Shown: positions 8,213 through 16,582, counted from the stretch's first letter. The stretch: DNA of 64,000 bases from UBA5189 sp035631615 (GCA_035631615.1 DASQIK010000065.1:1-64000); one strand, 5' to 3'. Notes: a model not told the origin generated them from the letters alone. Translations and numbers: made by a program.

Positions 8213-9576
8213 CCGCGCGCGAGCCCGAGTCCGCACTGGCCCTCGCCGAGGACGTCTTGGCGCGTGCGCTGCGGGTCGGGGCCACCGAGGCCGAGGTGCT
8301 CGTCGTCGCCGGCGATTCCGCGCTGACCCGGTTCGCCAACAGCGAGATCCACCAGAACGTCGCCGAGCGGAGCGTCACGATCAACCTGCGCCACGTCGTG
8401 GGGCGGCGGATCGCGGTCGTCTCGACCGGCAAGGTCGACCCCGACGGCCTGCGGACCCTCGTCCACCGCGCCGCCGCGATCGCCCGCAGCTGCGAGGAGC
8501 TCGAGGACTGGTCCGGGCTCCCGGGCCCGATCATCGGCACGGGCGCCGTCACCGGAAGGACGGCCTCGACCTGGGCGGACGGCACTGCCGAAGCGACGCC
8601 GGAGTTCCGCGCCGAGGGGGTCCGTGCGGTCATCGCCGCCGCCGACGCCGCGGGGGTCATGGCGTACGGCGCCTTCTCGAACGACGCCGAGGCGATCGCG
8701 GTCGCGAACTCGGCGGGCATCCGCGCAGCCGAGGGCCGCACGTCGGCGCAGCTCCTGACCGTGCAGATGTCGCCGGACGGCGGCACCGGGTACGCGGAAT
8801 CCGTGAGCATGAACGCCACCACCATCGACGCCGGGGCAATCGGGCGCGAGGCCGCCACGAAGGCGCGCGCCAGCGATCGGCCGGTCACGGTCCCCGCGGG
8901 CGACTACCCGGTCGTGCTCGAGGAGTACGCCGTCGTCGACATCACCGATCAGCTCGGCTATGTGGGCTTCAACGCGCTGTCGGTCCAGGAGGGTCGCTCC
9001 TTCGCCGAACCGGGCCGGCGGATCGGATCGAACCTGGTGACGATCGTGGACGACGGATCTGACCAGCACGGATTGCCGATGTCGTTCGACTACGAAGGCG
9101 TCCCGAAGCAACGCGTGACCCTCGTCGAGGGCGGCATCTGCCGCGATGTGGTGTACGACTCGCAGACCGCCGCGCGAGGCGGCCGCGCGTCGACCGGGCA
9201 CGGCCTGCCGGCGCCAAACCCCTGGGGACCTTTCCCCCTGAACGCGGTGATGTCCGCGGGTACGACATCGCGCGAGGAGCTCATCGGCGGGCTCGAGCGG
9301 GGCCTGCTGGTGACGCGCTTCCACTACACGAACGTCGTCCACCCGAAGCTGGCGATCATCACCGGCATGACCCGCGACGGGACGTTCCTCGTCGAGGGCG
9401 GCAAGATCGTCGGGCCGGTCCGCAACCTGCGGTACACGCAGTCCTACCTCGACGCGCTGGCAGGGGTCAGTGCCGTCTCCGTCGAGCGCAAGACCGTGCG
9501 CGGCTTCCTCGGCGCCGCGGTCGTGCCGGCCCTCCGCATCGACGGCTGGACCTTCACCGGCGTCACCGAGTTCTGA
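8206..9576 (+). CDS. TldE/PmbA family protein, partner of TldD
   Basis: A 456-aa PmbA/TldE homologue, the non-catalytic partner that completes the TldD/TldE heterodimer. The family features are EAEVLVV...LTRFANSEIHQNV at the N-terminus and conserved Gly-rich C-terminal segments (PNPWGPFPLNAVMSAGTTS region, which ends before LVTRFHYTNVV). The HExxxH motif of TldD is absent, as expected for TldE. GTG at 8206 overlaps the tldD stop codon by 7 bp; this is the first plausible start and gives MVTAREPESA. Confidence 0.9.
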   Translation: MVTAREPESALALAEDVLARALRVGATEAEVLVVAGDSALTRFANSEIHQNVAERSVTINLRHVVGRRIAVVSTGKVDPDGLRTLVHRAAAIARSCEELEDWSGLPGPIIGTGAVTGRTASTWADGTAEATPEFRAEGVRAVIAAADAAGVMAYGAFSNDAEAIAVANSAGIRAAEGRTSAQLLTVQMSPDGGTGYAESVSMNATTIDAGAIGREAATKARASDRPVTVPAGDYPVVLEEYAVVDITDQLGYVGFNALSVQEGRSFAEPGRRIGSNLVTIVDDGSDQHGLPMSFDYEGVPKQRVTLVEGGICRDVVYDSQTAARGGRASTGHGLPAPNPWGPFPLNAVMSAGTTSREELIGGLERGLLVTRFHYTNVVHPKLAIITGMTRDGTFLVEGGKIVGPVRNLRYTQSYLDALAGVSAVSVERKTVRGFLGAAVVPALRIDGWTFTGVTEF

Positions 9577-9604
9577 TCCTTCGCGGCGCTGGCCCCCGGC
9601 CACG

Positions 9605-9621
9605 GGCCTCGGCCGGAGGCC
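9605..9621 (+). terminator. Possible factor-independent terminator hairpin after tldE
   Basis: GGCCTC, 5-nt loop, GAGGCC, 28 bp after the tldE stop. There is no T-tract, so it may only stall polymerase or protect the 3' end. Confidence 0.35.
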
Positions 9622-9642
9622 GGTGCGGCTGTCGCTGGCGTA

Positions 9643-9673
9643 TTCCGCGCCCCCGCGGAACGCCCAGCGTTCC
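9643..9673. repeat. Two overlapping inverted repeats sharing one arm
   Basis: TTCCGCG (9643-9649), CCCC, CGCGGAA (9654-9660) forms one perfect stem. GGAACGC (9657-9663), CCA, GCGTTCC (9667-9673) forms another that shares GGAA with the first. The two stems are mutually exclusive in RNA. The second shares its GGAACG/CGTTCC arms with the repeat at 9791-9809. Confidence 0.6.
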
Positions 9674-9790
9674 ATCGAGCGAATCTTGGCGAGTCGCACC
9701 GCCGATCAGTGCGGTTCCGACGCGAACTGGGGCGCCGAACGATCCAATCCACCCGGGCTCGGGCCGGAACTGGGCCTTGATCACTCCGGA

Positions 9791-9809
9791 TGGAACGCCA
9801 GACGTTCCA
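9791..9809. promoter_or_regulatory. Inverted repeat (candidate operator) upstream of XRE-type gene
   Basis: TGGAACG, 5 nt, CGTTCCA: a perfect 7-bp inverted repeat 46 bp upstream of the helix-turn-helix gene at 9855, with the same GGAACG/CGTTCC arms as the repeat at 9657-9673. An autoregulatory operator is the simplest reading. Confidence 0.45.
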
Positions 9810-9842
9810 GTGCGGACTAAGCGACCGTGAAGCGCCGCCGGG

Positions 9843-9848
9843 CATGAT
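9843..9848 (+). promoter_or_regulatory. -10-like hexamer (CATGAT) of XRE-type gene
   Basis: CATGAT ends 6 nt before the ATG at 9855. It deviates from TANNNT only in the first base and has the spacing seen at the other leaderless starts. Confidence 0.35.
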
Positions 9849-9854
9849 CGAACA

Positions 9855-10508
9855 ATGGGACGGAGATCGACGCAGCGGCAGGAAGCGGATGCCCTCACCA
9901 GGCGCGTGCGCTTCGAGATGGGCCACGAGATCCGTGACGCTCGCGTATCCGCCGGCGCGAGCCTTCGATCGGCGGCGGCGCGCGTCGGCATGTCGCACGC
10001 TCAGTTCGGGCGGATCGAACGAGCTGCCCTCGCGGACCTGTCCGTCGATCAGCTGAGCCGTGGCTGTTCCGCCGTGGGGCTTCGGCTGATCGTGCGGGCA
10101 GCTCCGGGCGGTGACCCGGCGCTGGACGCGGGGCAGCTCGCACTGCTCGAGCGGTTCCGCCGGCGGCTGCCGCCAGGCGTGTCCATGGCCACGGAGGTGC
10201 CGCTGCCGATTCCGGGCGACCAACGGGCGTGGGACGGACTGATCCGGATCGACGACGTCAGGATCGGCGTCGAGGCCGAGGCGCGCATCCGGGATGCGCA
10301 GGCCGTGGATCGGCGATGCGCCCTCAAGCGGCGGGACGGTGGCGTCGATGTCGTGATCCTGCTCGTTGCCGACACCGCTTCGAACCGACGGATGCTGGCA
10401 ATGCATCGCGAAGCGCTCCGATCGAGCTTCCCGCTCGATACGCGGCAGGTCCTCGCTGCCCTGCGGATCGGACGCGCTCCGCCCGGGAGCGGGGTCGTGG
10501 TTCTGTAG
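9855..10508 (+). CDS. XRE-type helix-turn-helix protein with a PD-(D/E)XK-like C-terminal domain
   Basis: A 217-aa two-domain protein. Residues about 20-75 form an XRE/Cro-type helix-turn-helix (EIRDARVSAGASLRSAAARV, then GMSHAQFGRIERAALADLSV). The C-terminal half (about 115-195) has the order W-D, then GVEAEARIRDAQAVDRRCALK, then RDGGVDVVILLVADTASNR. The spaced D, E-x-E and K residues before a hydrophobic strand look like a degenerate PD-(D/E)XK nuclease fold. Nuclease activity is inference. Its function is unknown; it could be a regulator with a vestigial nuclease fold or a defence or toxin component. Inverted repeats upstream are candidate binding sites. Confidence 0.7.
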   Translation: MGRRSTQRQEADALTRRVRFEMGHEIRDARVSAGASLRSAAARVGMSHAQFGRIERAALADLSVDQLSRGCSAVGLRLIVRAAPGGDPALDAGQLALLERFRRRLPPGVSMATEVPLPIPGDQRAWDGLIRIDDVRIGVEAEARIRDAQAVDRRCALKRRDGGVDVVILLVADTASNRRMLAMHREALRSSFPLDTRQVLAALRIGRAPPGSGVVVL

Positions 10509-10529
10509 AGGAAAGGCCGTGCCGCTCGG

Positions 10530-10535
10530 TACGCT
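10530..10535 (+). promoter_or_regulatory. -10 element (TACGCT), leaderless
   Basis: TACGCT ends 7 nt before the ATG of the SnoaL-like gene; no Shine-Dalgarno is present. Confidence 0.5.
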
Positions 10536-10542
10536 GTAGGCC

Positions 10543-10986
10543 ATGACCGTTCAGGCGCGGCTCGCGTACCCGTTCGACCCGGCGGAGCAGCGCCGCATCA
10601 AGCGGCTGTGGGTCCGCCACTCGATCGCCGAGGACCGGCGCGACATCGACGGGCTGATCGCGACCCTCGCTCCCGAGTGCGTGTATGAGATCGTGGGCAC
10701 TTGCCTGCGCTGGGAGGGCCACGCCGGCGCCAGGGCGTTCTACGCGGAGCTGTTCGCCGCGTTCCCGGACAACCGGTTCTCGCTCACCGACATCGTGATC
10801 GGGCCGCAGGGCGTGTTCGAGGCGGTCGTCCTCGAGGCGACCCACGCCGGCCCGTTTGCCGGCCTGCAACCGACGGGCAAACCCGTCCGCCTGGAGCTCG
10901 CGATCCTGTTCCCGTGGGATCCGGCGAGCCGTCGCTTCAGGGGCGAGCAGATCTTCATCGACCGGCAGGCGCTGATCGGCGGCTGA
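10543..10986 (+). CDS. SnoaL-like (NTF2 fold) protein
   Basis: A 147-aa single-domain protein of the SnoaL/NTF2-like superfamily. The helix with RRIKRLWVRHSIAEDRRDID, the segment ALAPECVYEIVG and the later GHAGARAFYAELFAAFPDN are typical of small ester-cyclase or SnoaL-like proteins that form a cone-shaped ligand pocket. Substrate and reaction cannot be told from the sequence. Its own TACGCT promoter hexamer supports the ATG. The stop codon lies inside the first unit of the GC-rich tandem repeat that follows. Confidence 0.75.
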   Translation: MTVQARLAYPFDPAEQRRIKRLWVRHSIAEDRRDIDGLIATLAPECVYEIVGTCLRWEGHAGARAFYAELFAAFPDNRFSLTDIVIGPQGVFEAVVLEATHAGPFAGLQPTGKPVRLELAILFPWDPASRRFRGEQIFIDRQALIGG

Positions 10987-11069
10987 GGCGGCGCCGCAGC
11001 GGCTGAGCCGGCGCCGCGGCGGCTGAGGCGGCGCCGCGGCGGCTGAGGCGGCGCGCCACCGGCTGAGCC
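10979..11069. repeat. 20-bp GC-rich tandem repeat (four units plus a partial)
   Basis: Four head-to-tail 20-bp units of the form GCGGCTGAGGCGGCGCCGCG start at 10979, 10999, 11019 and 11039; a diverged partial unit starts at 11059. Most units contain the palindrome GGCGCC flanked by GC. The array begins in the last codons of the SnoaL-like gene (its TGA is in unit 1) and ends about 40 bp before the convergent R3H ATPase stop. It may act as a bidirectional terminator or be slipped-strand DNA. Confidence 0.85.
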
Positions 11070-11108
11070 CCGCGCCCATCACTGCGCCGGGGCACCGCCC
11101 GGCGAGAA

Positions 11109-13181
11109 CTACCTCCAGGGGCTCTTGGCGGGATCCGGATACAGGCGGACGCGACGGTACGGCTCGCGGCCACGGGAGCGCGAGACGAGATTGGCCCGCT
11201 CGGCCATCTGGTGCTGCAGGCGTCGGATGTAGGCGTTCTGGGGCGAGAGCTCGATCGCCTCCGCGCGATTGATCACGAGCCCGATCGCCTCCTCGGTCTC
11301 CCGCAGCGCGGCGTCGCGCGGGTCGACCTCGAGGGCGAAGATGGAGGTCAGCGAGGACTGCATCTGCGGGATGGTGTTGGTCTTCAGGACGTAGATCGGC
11401 ATGGCGCGCTCCTCGGCCTCGCGCACCATCGGCGTCTTCTGCCTGTACTCGCTGCGGATGGTCATGACGACGTCGGCCTCGTCGACGTCGCGCGCGACGA
11501 TGACCGGCAGCTGGAGCTCGCGGATCGCCTGCTCCAGTCGCTTGCGGCTGATGCCCTGGGGCAGGACGCGCAGGGTCGGCAGGCCTTCGGGCTCGAGCAC
11601 GCGGATCCCGGGCATGCCGTCCTCGGCCGCGCCCTCGATCGCGCGGTCCATGAGCGCCTCGTCGTCGTTGTCGTCGACATCATCGGCGATGGCAGCCGCG
11701 TTGACGGGGCCGGTTCCCTCCTCGGCCTTGAGCGTGCTGATCGCCCTGGTGGCCGATTCGCGCCAGGCGCGCTGGCGGTCCAGCTCGCGGGCGTCACGCG
11801 CCCGGGTGTCTGGCGGTGGCGGCGTCCCCCGCTCGAGCGGCCCACGGTCGGCGATCTCGCCGGCGACGAACGGCGCCTCGGGCCGCGAACCTGGACCTGC
11901 CGCCTGCCCGGCGGCCGCGGCTAATGAGCCGGAGGGCGAGCGACCCGGCCGCCACGAACCCGATGCGCCCGGCCGAAATCCGGGCCGTCCGCCACGCTCC
12001 CCGCCCGGCAGGAACGCGGACCCGGTGCCGCCGCGAAAGCTGGCGTCGCGCCGCCATCCGGGCTCCGTGCCCCACGAGCTGCCCTGCCCGATGAGCCCGG
12101 AGAACCGATCCGGCGCGATCTGCTCGCGCGGGGAGGGCCGCGGCCGCGACTGCGAGCGGTGGACGCCCTCGTCGTCGCGCCAGCGCAGCTCGGGCGAGAC
12201 GGCATCGCCGCGCAGCATCGAGTCGACCGTGTCGGCCACGTCGGCGTGGACGAGCACGCGCTCGCGATCCTGGATCTCGATCACGACGTCGAACGTCGGC
12301 GGCGCCTTGCGCTCGAGCACGCTCTTCTGCGTTCGGCGTCGACGCGCCTCCTCGTCGCCGAGGGTCACGCTCTGGATCCCGCCGATGAGGTCGGACAGGG
12401 TCGGGTTGAGCATCAGGTTGTCGAGCGTGTTGCCGTGCGCGGTCCCGATCAGCTGGACGCCCCGCTCGGCGATCGTGCGCGCGGCCTGGGCCTCCAGCTC
12501 CGTCCCGATCTCGTCGATGACGATGACCTGGGGCATGTGGTTCTCGACGGCCTCGATCATCACCTCGTGCTGCGCCGACGGCGTGCGCACCTGCATCCGC
12601 CGTGCCTTGCCGATGGCGGGATGCGGGATGTCGCCGTCGCCGGCGATCTCGTTCGACGTGTCGACCACGACGACCCGCTTGTCGAGGTCGTCGGCGAGCA
12701 CGCGCGCGGCCTCGCGCAGCATCGTCGTCTTGCCGATGCCCGGCCGGCCCATGATCAGGAGCGACTTCCCGGTCTCGACGAAGTCCGCGATGATCTCGAT
12801 CGTCCCGTACACGGCACGCCCGATCCGGCACGTCAGCCCGACGATCTTGCCGTTGCGATTGCGGATCGCGCTGATCCGGTGCAGCGTCCGTTCGATCCCG
12901 GCGCGGTTGTCGTCGCCGAAGCTGCCGATGTGGTCGACGACGTAGGCGATGTCGGCCTCCGCGACCTCACGGTCGAGCAGCGCGACCTCCGAGTCCGGGT
13001 AGCGCGCCTCCGGCCGGCGCCCGAGGTCCATCACGACCTCGATGAGCTGCTCCTTGTCGGCCAGCGCGTCGATGGCCGCAACGAGCTCCGGTGGGAGGGC
13101 CGCCAGAAGCACGCCGAGGTCGTCGGTCGCTGCACGACGCTCCGCGCCGTCTCGTGCCGCGGCCGCACGCTCACGAGCCAC
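11109..13181 (-). CDS. Ycf45/SpoIIIAA-like AAA ATPase with C-terminal R3H domain
   Basis: A 690-aa ATPase of the Ycf45 type. Walker A GRPGIGKT is at residues 145-152 and Walker B VIVIDEIG at about 219-226. The N-terminal 130 residues match the family's lead domain. The C-terminal 45 residues form an R3H single-stranded nucleic-acid-binding domain (RRLQHQMAERANLVSRSRG). Between them lie some 200 residues of Arg/Gly/Pro/Ser-rich linker (about 330-530), longer than in typical homologues. Its nucleic-acid target is unknown. GTG at 13181 overlaps the upstream acetyltransferase gene by 11 bp, so it is the last gene of the pdxS-pdxT operon. Confidence 0.88.
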   Translation of the reverse strand: MARERAAAARDGAERRAATDDLGVLLAALPPELVAAIDALADKEQLIEVVMDLGRRPEARYPDSEVALLDREVAEADIAYVVDHIGSFGDDNRAGIERTLHRISAIRNRNGKIVGLTCRIGRAVYGTIEIIADFVETGKSLLIMGRPGIGKTTMLREAARVLADDLDKRVVVVDTSNEIAGDGDIPHPAIGKARRMQVRTPSAQHEVMIEAVENHMPQVIVIDEIGTELEAQAARTIAERGVQLIGTAHGNTLDNLMLNPTLSDLIGGIQSVTLGDEEARRRRTQKSVLERKAPPTFDVVIEIQDRERVLVHADVADTVDSMLRGDAVSPELRWRDDEGVHRSQSRPRPSPREQIAPDRFSGLIGQGSSWGTEPGWRRDASFRGGTGSAFLPGGERGGRPGFRPGASGSWRPGRSPSGSLAAAAGQAAGPGSRPEAPFVAGEIADRGPLERGTPPPPDTRARDARELDRQRAWRESATRAISTLKAEEGTGPVNAAAIADDVDDNDDEALMDRAIEGAAEDGMPGIRVLEPEGLPTLRVLPQGISRKRLEQAIRELQLPVIVARDVDEADVVMTIRSEYRQKTPMVREAEERAMPIYVLKTNTIPQMQSSLTSIFALEVDPRDAALRETEEAIGLVINRAEAIELSPQNAYIRRLQHQMAERANLVSRSRGREPYRRVRLYPDPAKSPWR

Positions 13182-14280
13182 GCGTGACCTCCAGGTGGCG
13201 AACGGCGGCGGGGACGAGGCCCGGTTCTGCGACCCGCACGAGGGTCTCCTTCATGAGCAGCGTGACCGTTGCGATCTCTCCGAAGCCCTGCTCCTCGAGT
13301 CGACGATCGGCCGGCGCCTCGTAGGTTCGCACGGGCGCGAGGACGCCGTGATTCGGCTGGCTCCCGCCACTGCGTTGTGCCTGTCCGGCAATCACGCCGA
13401 GCCCGAACTCGACGAGCTGGCCGAGATCGGCCTCCGGCCTCCCGACGAGCCGCAGGTAATGGGGCTGGTCCTCGTGGGCGACCCCGGTCTGGACGAACCC
13501 GTCGAGATGGACCCCATCGGCGCCGTCCTGGACGAAGCCGTCGAGGTCGGCGAACCGCAGGATCGGCGCGAGCGAGCTCCGCGGCACGCGCCAGTTCGAG
13601 CCCTGGCGCTCCCAGTCCGGGATGCGGAAGCCTTCGAGGCGCTGGACCGGCGGCGGCGTGACCGACCCGTAGAGCTGCATCAGCGCCGGCGCGTCGACGG
13701 GGCGCGCCTGCCGGATCCGGGCGGCCGCGGCGCGGTCGTCCGCCCATGGCGCGGGGAGCGGCTGGTCGGGCGGCCGATACATGACCCGCTCCTCACCGTA
13801 GCGCGCGAAGCCGGCCTGCATGAACAGCTCGACGTTGTCATCGGCATCCGCGCAGGCGACGTGGAACCGGACCGCGCCACGCTTCTGGCCTTCGCGCAGG
13901 ATCTGCTGCACGAGGCGGAAGCGGACCTCGCCGGGGCCGTGCAGGCGCGACGGATCAGACGGGCCGATCGCGTCGAGCTCGACGATCGTCCACTCGTCGC
14001 GCCAGCTCTCGCGCTCGACACGGACCAGCCCCGATACATGCCTGTCGAGCTCGTAGACGAACAGCAGGTCGTGCGGCCGGAAGGCGACGAGGGGCAGCCG
14101 GAACAGGCTGAACACGCCGATCGGCGGCCCGTTGACGGGCAGGCCCAGCGTGCGCGACCCGGAGCCCTCGGTCTGGGCGATCCGTGACAGCTCGCCGAGC
14201 GCCGGCAGGTCGGTCAGGCGCGCGGCGCGAACCTTGCCCGATGGCCGGCCCTTCTGGCCGTCGATCACATCGCGGGCCAT
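13171..14280 (-). CDS. GNAT-like acetyltransferase domain protein
   Basis: A 369-aa protein with an N-terminal region (about 15-160) that reads like a GNAT fold: KVRAARLTDLPALGELSRIA, then SGLVRVERESWRDEWTIVEL, then RGAVRFHVACADADDNVELF and QAGFARYGEERVMYRP. A second, more diverged half (about 170-369) starts with IRQARPVDAPALMQLYGSVT and may be a degenerate second copy. The acyl-CoA-binding R/Q-x-x-G-x-G/A signature is weak. Substrate is unknown. It begins 5 bp after pdxT and overlaps the R3H ATPase gene, so it is an operon member. The start is the first ATG after pdxT. Confidence 0.65.
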   Translation of the reverse strand: MARDVIDGQKGRPSGKVRAARLTDLPALGELSRIAQTEGSGSRTLGLPVNGPPIGVFSLFRLPLVAFRPHDLLFVYELDRHVSGLVRVERESWRDEWTIVELDAIGPSDPSRLHGPGEVRFRLVQQILREGQKRGAVRFHVACADADDNVELFMQAGFARYGEERVMYRPPDQPLPAPWADDRAAAARIRQARPVDAPALMQLYGSVTPPPVQRLEGFRIPDWERQGSNWRVPRSSLAPILRFADLDGFVQDGADGVHLDGFVQTGVAHEDQPHYLRLVGRPEADLGQLVEFGLGVIAGQAQRSGGSQPNHGVLAPVRTYEAPADRRLEEQGFGEIATVTLLMKETLVRVAEPGLVPAAVRHLEVTRGS

Positions 14281-14285
14281 CCGGC

Positions 14286-14924
14286 TCACCTCGGCAGGCC
14301 GGCCCGACGCGTCGGGTGGTGGCGCCGGCCGGAGCCCTCGCCCGGGTCGTCGTGCTCCGCGGCCATCGTGGCGATCAGCCGGTGGAAGCGCGGCTCGCCG
14401 GCGAGCTCCGGGTGGAACGCGGTCGCCAGGATGTTCCGCTCGCGGACCGCGACGATCCGCCCGTCCTCGAGCCTGGCGAGGACGTCGACGCCGGGCCCGA
14501 CGCGCTCGATGATCGGCGCCCGGATGAACACCGCGTGGACGGGCTGGTCGCCGACGATCGGGACGTTGAGCTCGCCCTCGAACGAGTCCAGCTGCCGCCC
14601 AAATGCGTTTCGTCGCACGGTCACGTCGAGCAGGGGCAGGACCGGCTCGTCGCCGTCGGCGATCTCGCGCGACAGCACGATCATCCCGGCGCACGTGCCG
14701 AACAGCGGCGCACCCGTCCGCGCAAACTCGAGCAGCGGCTCGCGCAACCCCCATCGGTCGATGAGGCGCCGCATCGTGGTCGACTCGCCGCCAGGCAGGA
14801 TGAGCCCGCTCAGCCCCTCGAGATGCGCGGGCAGTCGAACCTCGACCGCTGCCACCCCAATCTGCTCGAGCATCTCCACGTGCTCGGCAAAGTCCCCCTG
14901 CAAAGCAAGGACCCCGATCTTCAT
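14286..14924 (-). CDS. pdxT: Pyridoxal 5'-phosphate synthase glutaminase subunit
   Basis: A 212-aa class I glutaminase subunit that hydrolyses glutamine and channels ammonia to PdxS. The triad is visible: C78 in PLFGTCAGM, H171 and E173 in FHPELAGE. The oxyanion segment LILPGGESTT is at residues 41-50. About 20 extra residues at the C-terminus (GRRHHPTRR region) are not part of the core. The ATG follows pdxS by 157 bp and precedes the acetyltransferase by 5 bp. Confidence 0.96.
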   Translation of the reverse strand: MKIGVLALQGDFAEHVEMLEQIGVAAVEVRLPAHLEGLSGLILPGGESTTMRRLIDRWGLREPLLEFARTGAPLFGTCAGMIVLSREIADGDEPVLPLLDVTVRRNAFGRQLDSFEGELNVPIVGDQPVHAVFIRAPIIERVGPGVDVLARLEDGRIVAVRERNILATAFHPELAGEPRFHRLIATMAAEHDDPGEGSGRRHHPTRRAGLPR

Positions 14925-15081
14925 GGGATCTCGGCAGGGGAGACGGGTGACGCGTCGGGGTCGCCGCCGCCCGCAGCGACGGTCGCACACGAAGTGGGCG
15001 TGGGTCGCGAGGACGGCGGACGACGCCAGGCGACAGGACCCGTCGCCAATGACGTGTTCATGACGAGCGCGCGCTCGCGCG

Positions 15082-15969
15082 CTACCAGCCTCGAACGGCC
15101 AGGCGCTCGCCCTCTGGGATCTGCTCCATCGCAATGCCACGCATCGGTGCGCCGAGGCCGCGGCTGACGTCGGCCAGGATCTTGGCATCGTCGAAGTGGG
15201 TCGTCGCCTGGACGATCGCGTTGGCCATCCGCGCCGGATCCTCGCTCTTGAAGATGCCCGATCCGACGAACACGCCCTCGGCGCCGAGCTGCATGACCAG
15301 CGCCGCATCGGCCGGGGTCGAGATGCCGCCGGCGACGAAGTTGACGACCGGCAGCCTGCCGTTCGCCGCGACGTCCTTCACGAGGTCGTACGGGGCCTGC
15401 AGCTCCTTCGCGGCAACGAACAGCTCGTCCTCGCGCATGCCCTGGAGGCGGCGGATCTCCGAGAGGACGGACCGCAGCTGCGTGACCGCGGACACGACGT
15501 TGCCGGTCCCCGCCTCGCCCTTGGTCCGGATCATCGCCGCACCCTCGTTGATCCGTCGCAGGGCTTCCCCGAGGTTCCGGCAGCCGCACACGAACGGGAC
15601 CTTGAAGGCGTGCTTGTCGATGTGGTTGGCCTCGTCGGCCGGGGTGAGGACCTCGGACTCGTCGATGTAGTCGACGCCGAGCGCCTCGAGGATCTGGGCC
15701 TCGACGAAGTGGCCGATGCGGGCCTTGGCCATCACGGGGATCGAGACCGCGTCCATGATCGACTGGATCATCGCGGGATCGCTCATCCGGGCGACCCCGC
15801 CGGCCGCGCGGATGTCGGCCGGCACGCGCTCGAGGGCCATCACGGCCACGGCGCCAGCGTCCTCGGCGATCTTGGCGTGCTCGGCGGTGACGACGTCCAT
15901 GATGACGCCGCCCTTGAGCATCTGGGCAAGGCCCTTCTTGGTCGTCCAGGTGGACGTCTCTGGGCTCAT
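15082..15969 (-). CDS. pdxS: Pyridoxal 5'-phosphate synthase PdxS
   Basis: A 295-aa PLP synthase barrel subunit that condenses ribose 5-phosphate, glyceraldehyde 3-phosphate and ammonia to PLP. Catalytic residues are in place: D25 (GVIMDVV), K82 (VMAKARIGH) and K150 (IRTKGEAGTG). The length is standard. The 166 bp upstream contain an AT-richer patch (about 16034-16041, GATAAT on the minus strand) that is a possible -10, roughly 65 bp before the ATG. It leads the operon pdxS-pdxT-acetyltransferase-R3H ATPase. Confidence 0.97.
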   Translation of the reverse strand: MSPETSTWTTKKGLAQMLKGGVIMDVVTAEHAKIAEDAGAVAVMALERVPADIRAAGGVARMSDPAMIQSIMDAVSIPVMAKARIGHFVEAQILEALGVDYIDESEVLTPADEANHIDKHAFKVPFVCGCRNLGEALRRINEGAAMIRTKGEAGTGNVVSAVTQLRSVLSEIRRLQGMREDELFVAAKELQAPYDLVKDVAANGRLPVVNFVAGGISTPADAALVMQLGAEGVFVGSGIFKSEDPARMANAIVQATTHFDDAKILADVSRGLGAPMRGIAMEQIPEGERLAVRGW

Positions 15970-16135
15970 GATCGGATGGTCCTCGATTGATCGGCTCGGG
16001 CCTGCCGGATGCTCCGGCCGCACGCGCCCGGCGGGATTATCGCATGCCGATTTGGATGCCTCGAGTAGCGCAATGGGCGAGTCGACGTACGGAATCGGTT
16101 TCGAGGCCGAGACGCCGGCCGGGGTGGCACGGAGC

Positions 16136-16567
16136 TCAGCCCCCGCGCAGTCGTCCGATCTCGGCCCGCGCGGCCGCCACCAGCTCCTCGTTCGTGTGCG
16201 CGTGGCCCCACAGGCCCCAACCACCGGGCACTGCTTCCGTCAACAGGACCCACGTCCGCGCGCCCAGCGTCGGGTCGCCGGCACTCGTGGCGACGAGCGC
16301 GCTCAGCTCCTCGACGACGGCAAGCTGCTTGTCTCGATCGAGAGCGCCGGCGTTCGTGAGCACCTGGACGCGCACGTGTGCGGACGTGCCGGTGACGTCC
16401 GAGAGTGCCGCTGCCGGCAACTCGTGCACGAACGCGGCCGTGTTCTCCTTGAACATCGGGATGTCCGGGACGCCCTCGATGCGCATCAACGTGGCGGCCG
16501 CGGCCTGTGCGAGCGCGTGTGGATCCGCGAACGTCCCTTCGGGGACATAGATGTCGATCATCGGCAT
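16136..16567 (-). CDS. Tautomerase superfamily protein
   Basis: A 143-aa 4-oxalocrotonate tautomerase/MIF-superfamily protein. Starting at the ATG at 16567 gives MPMIDIYVPEG, so the catalytic Pro becomes residue 1 after Met removal; an upstream ATG at 16600 would bury it. A Shine-Dalgarno GAGGAG sits 7 nt before this ATG. The length, roughly twice the 60-70 residues of 4-OT, suggests a fused or MIF/CHMI-like form. The substrate is unknown. It diverges from the TetR-family gene across two palindromic operators and is the likely regulated target. Confidence 0.8.
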   Translation of the reverse strand: MPMIDIYVPEGTFADPHALAQAAAATLMRIEGVPDIPMFKENTAAFVHELPAAALSDVTGTSAHVRVQVLTNAGALDRDKQLAVVEELSALVATSAGDPTLGARTWVLLTEAVPGGWGLWGHAHTNEELVAAARAEIGRLRGG

Positions 16568-16582
16568 GGCGCGTCTCCTCGA

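Larger units (their letters stand above)
9577..9854. other. Intergenic region with hairpins and palindromes before the XRE-type gene
   Basis: 278 bp without a gene. It holds a GC hairpin just after tldE (9605-9621), two overlapping inverted repeats (9643-9673), a third related inverted repeat (9791-9809) and the -10-like CATGAT of the next gene. Confidence 0.7.

Noticed and set aside
10979..11069. Short CRISPR array
   Set aside because: Units are directly adjacent without unique spacers and no cas genes are near; it is a simple tandem repeat.
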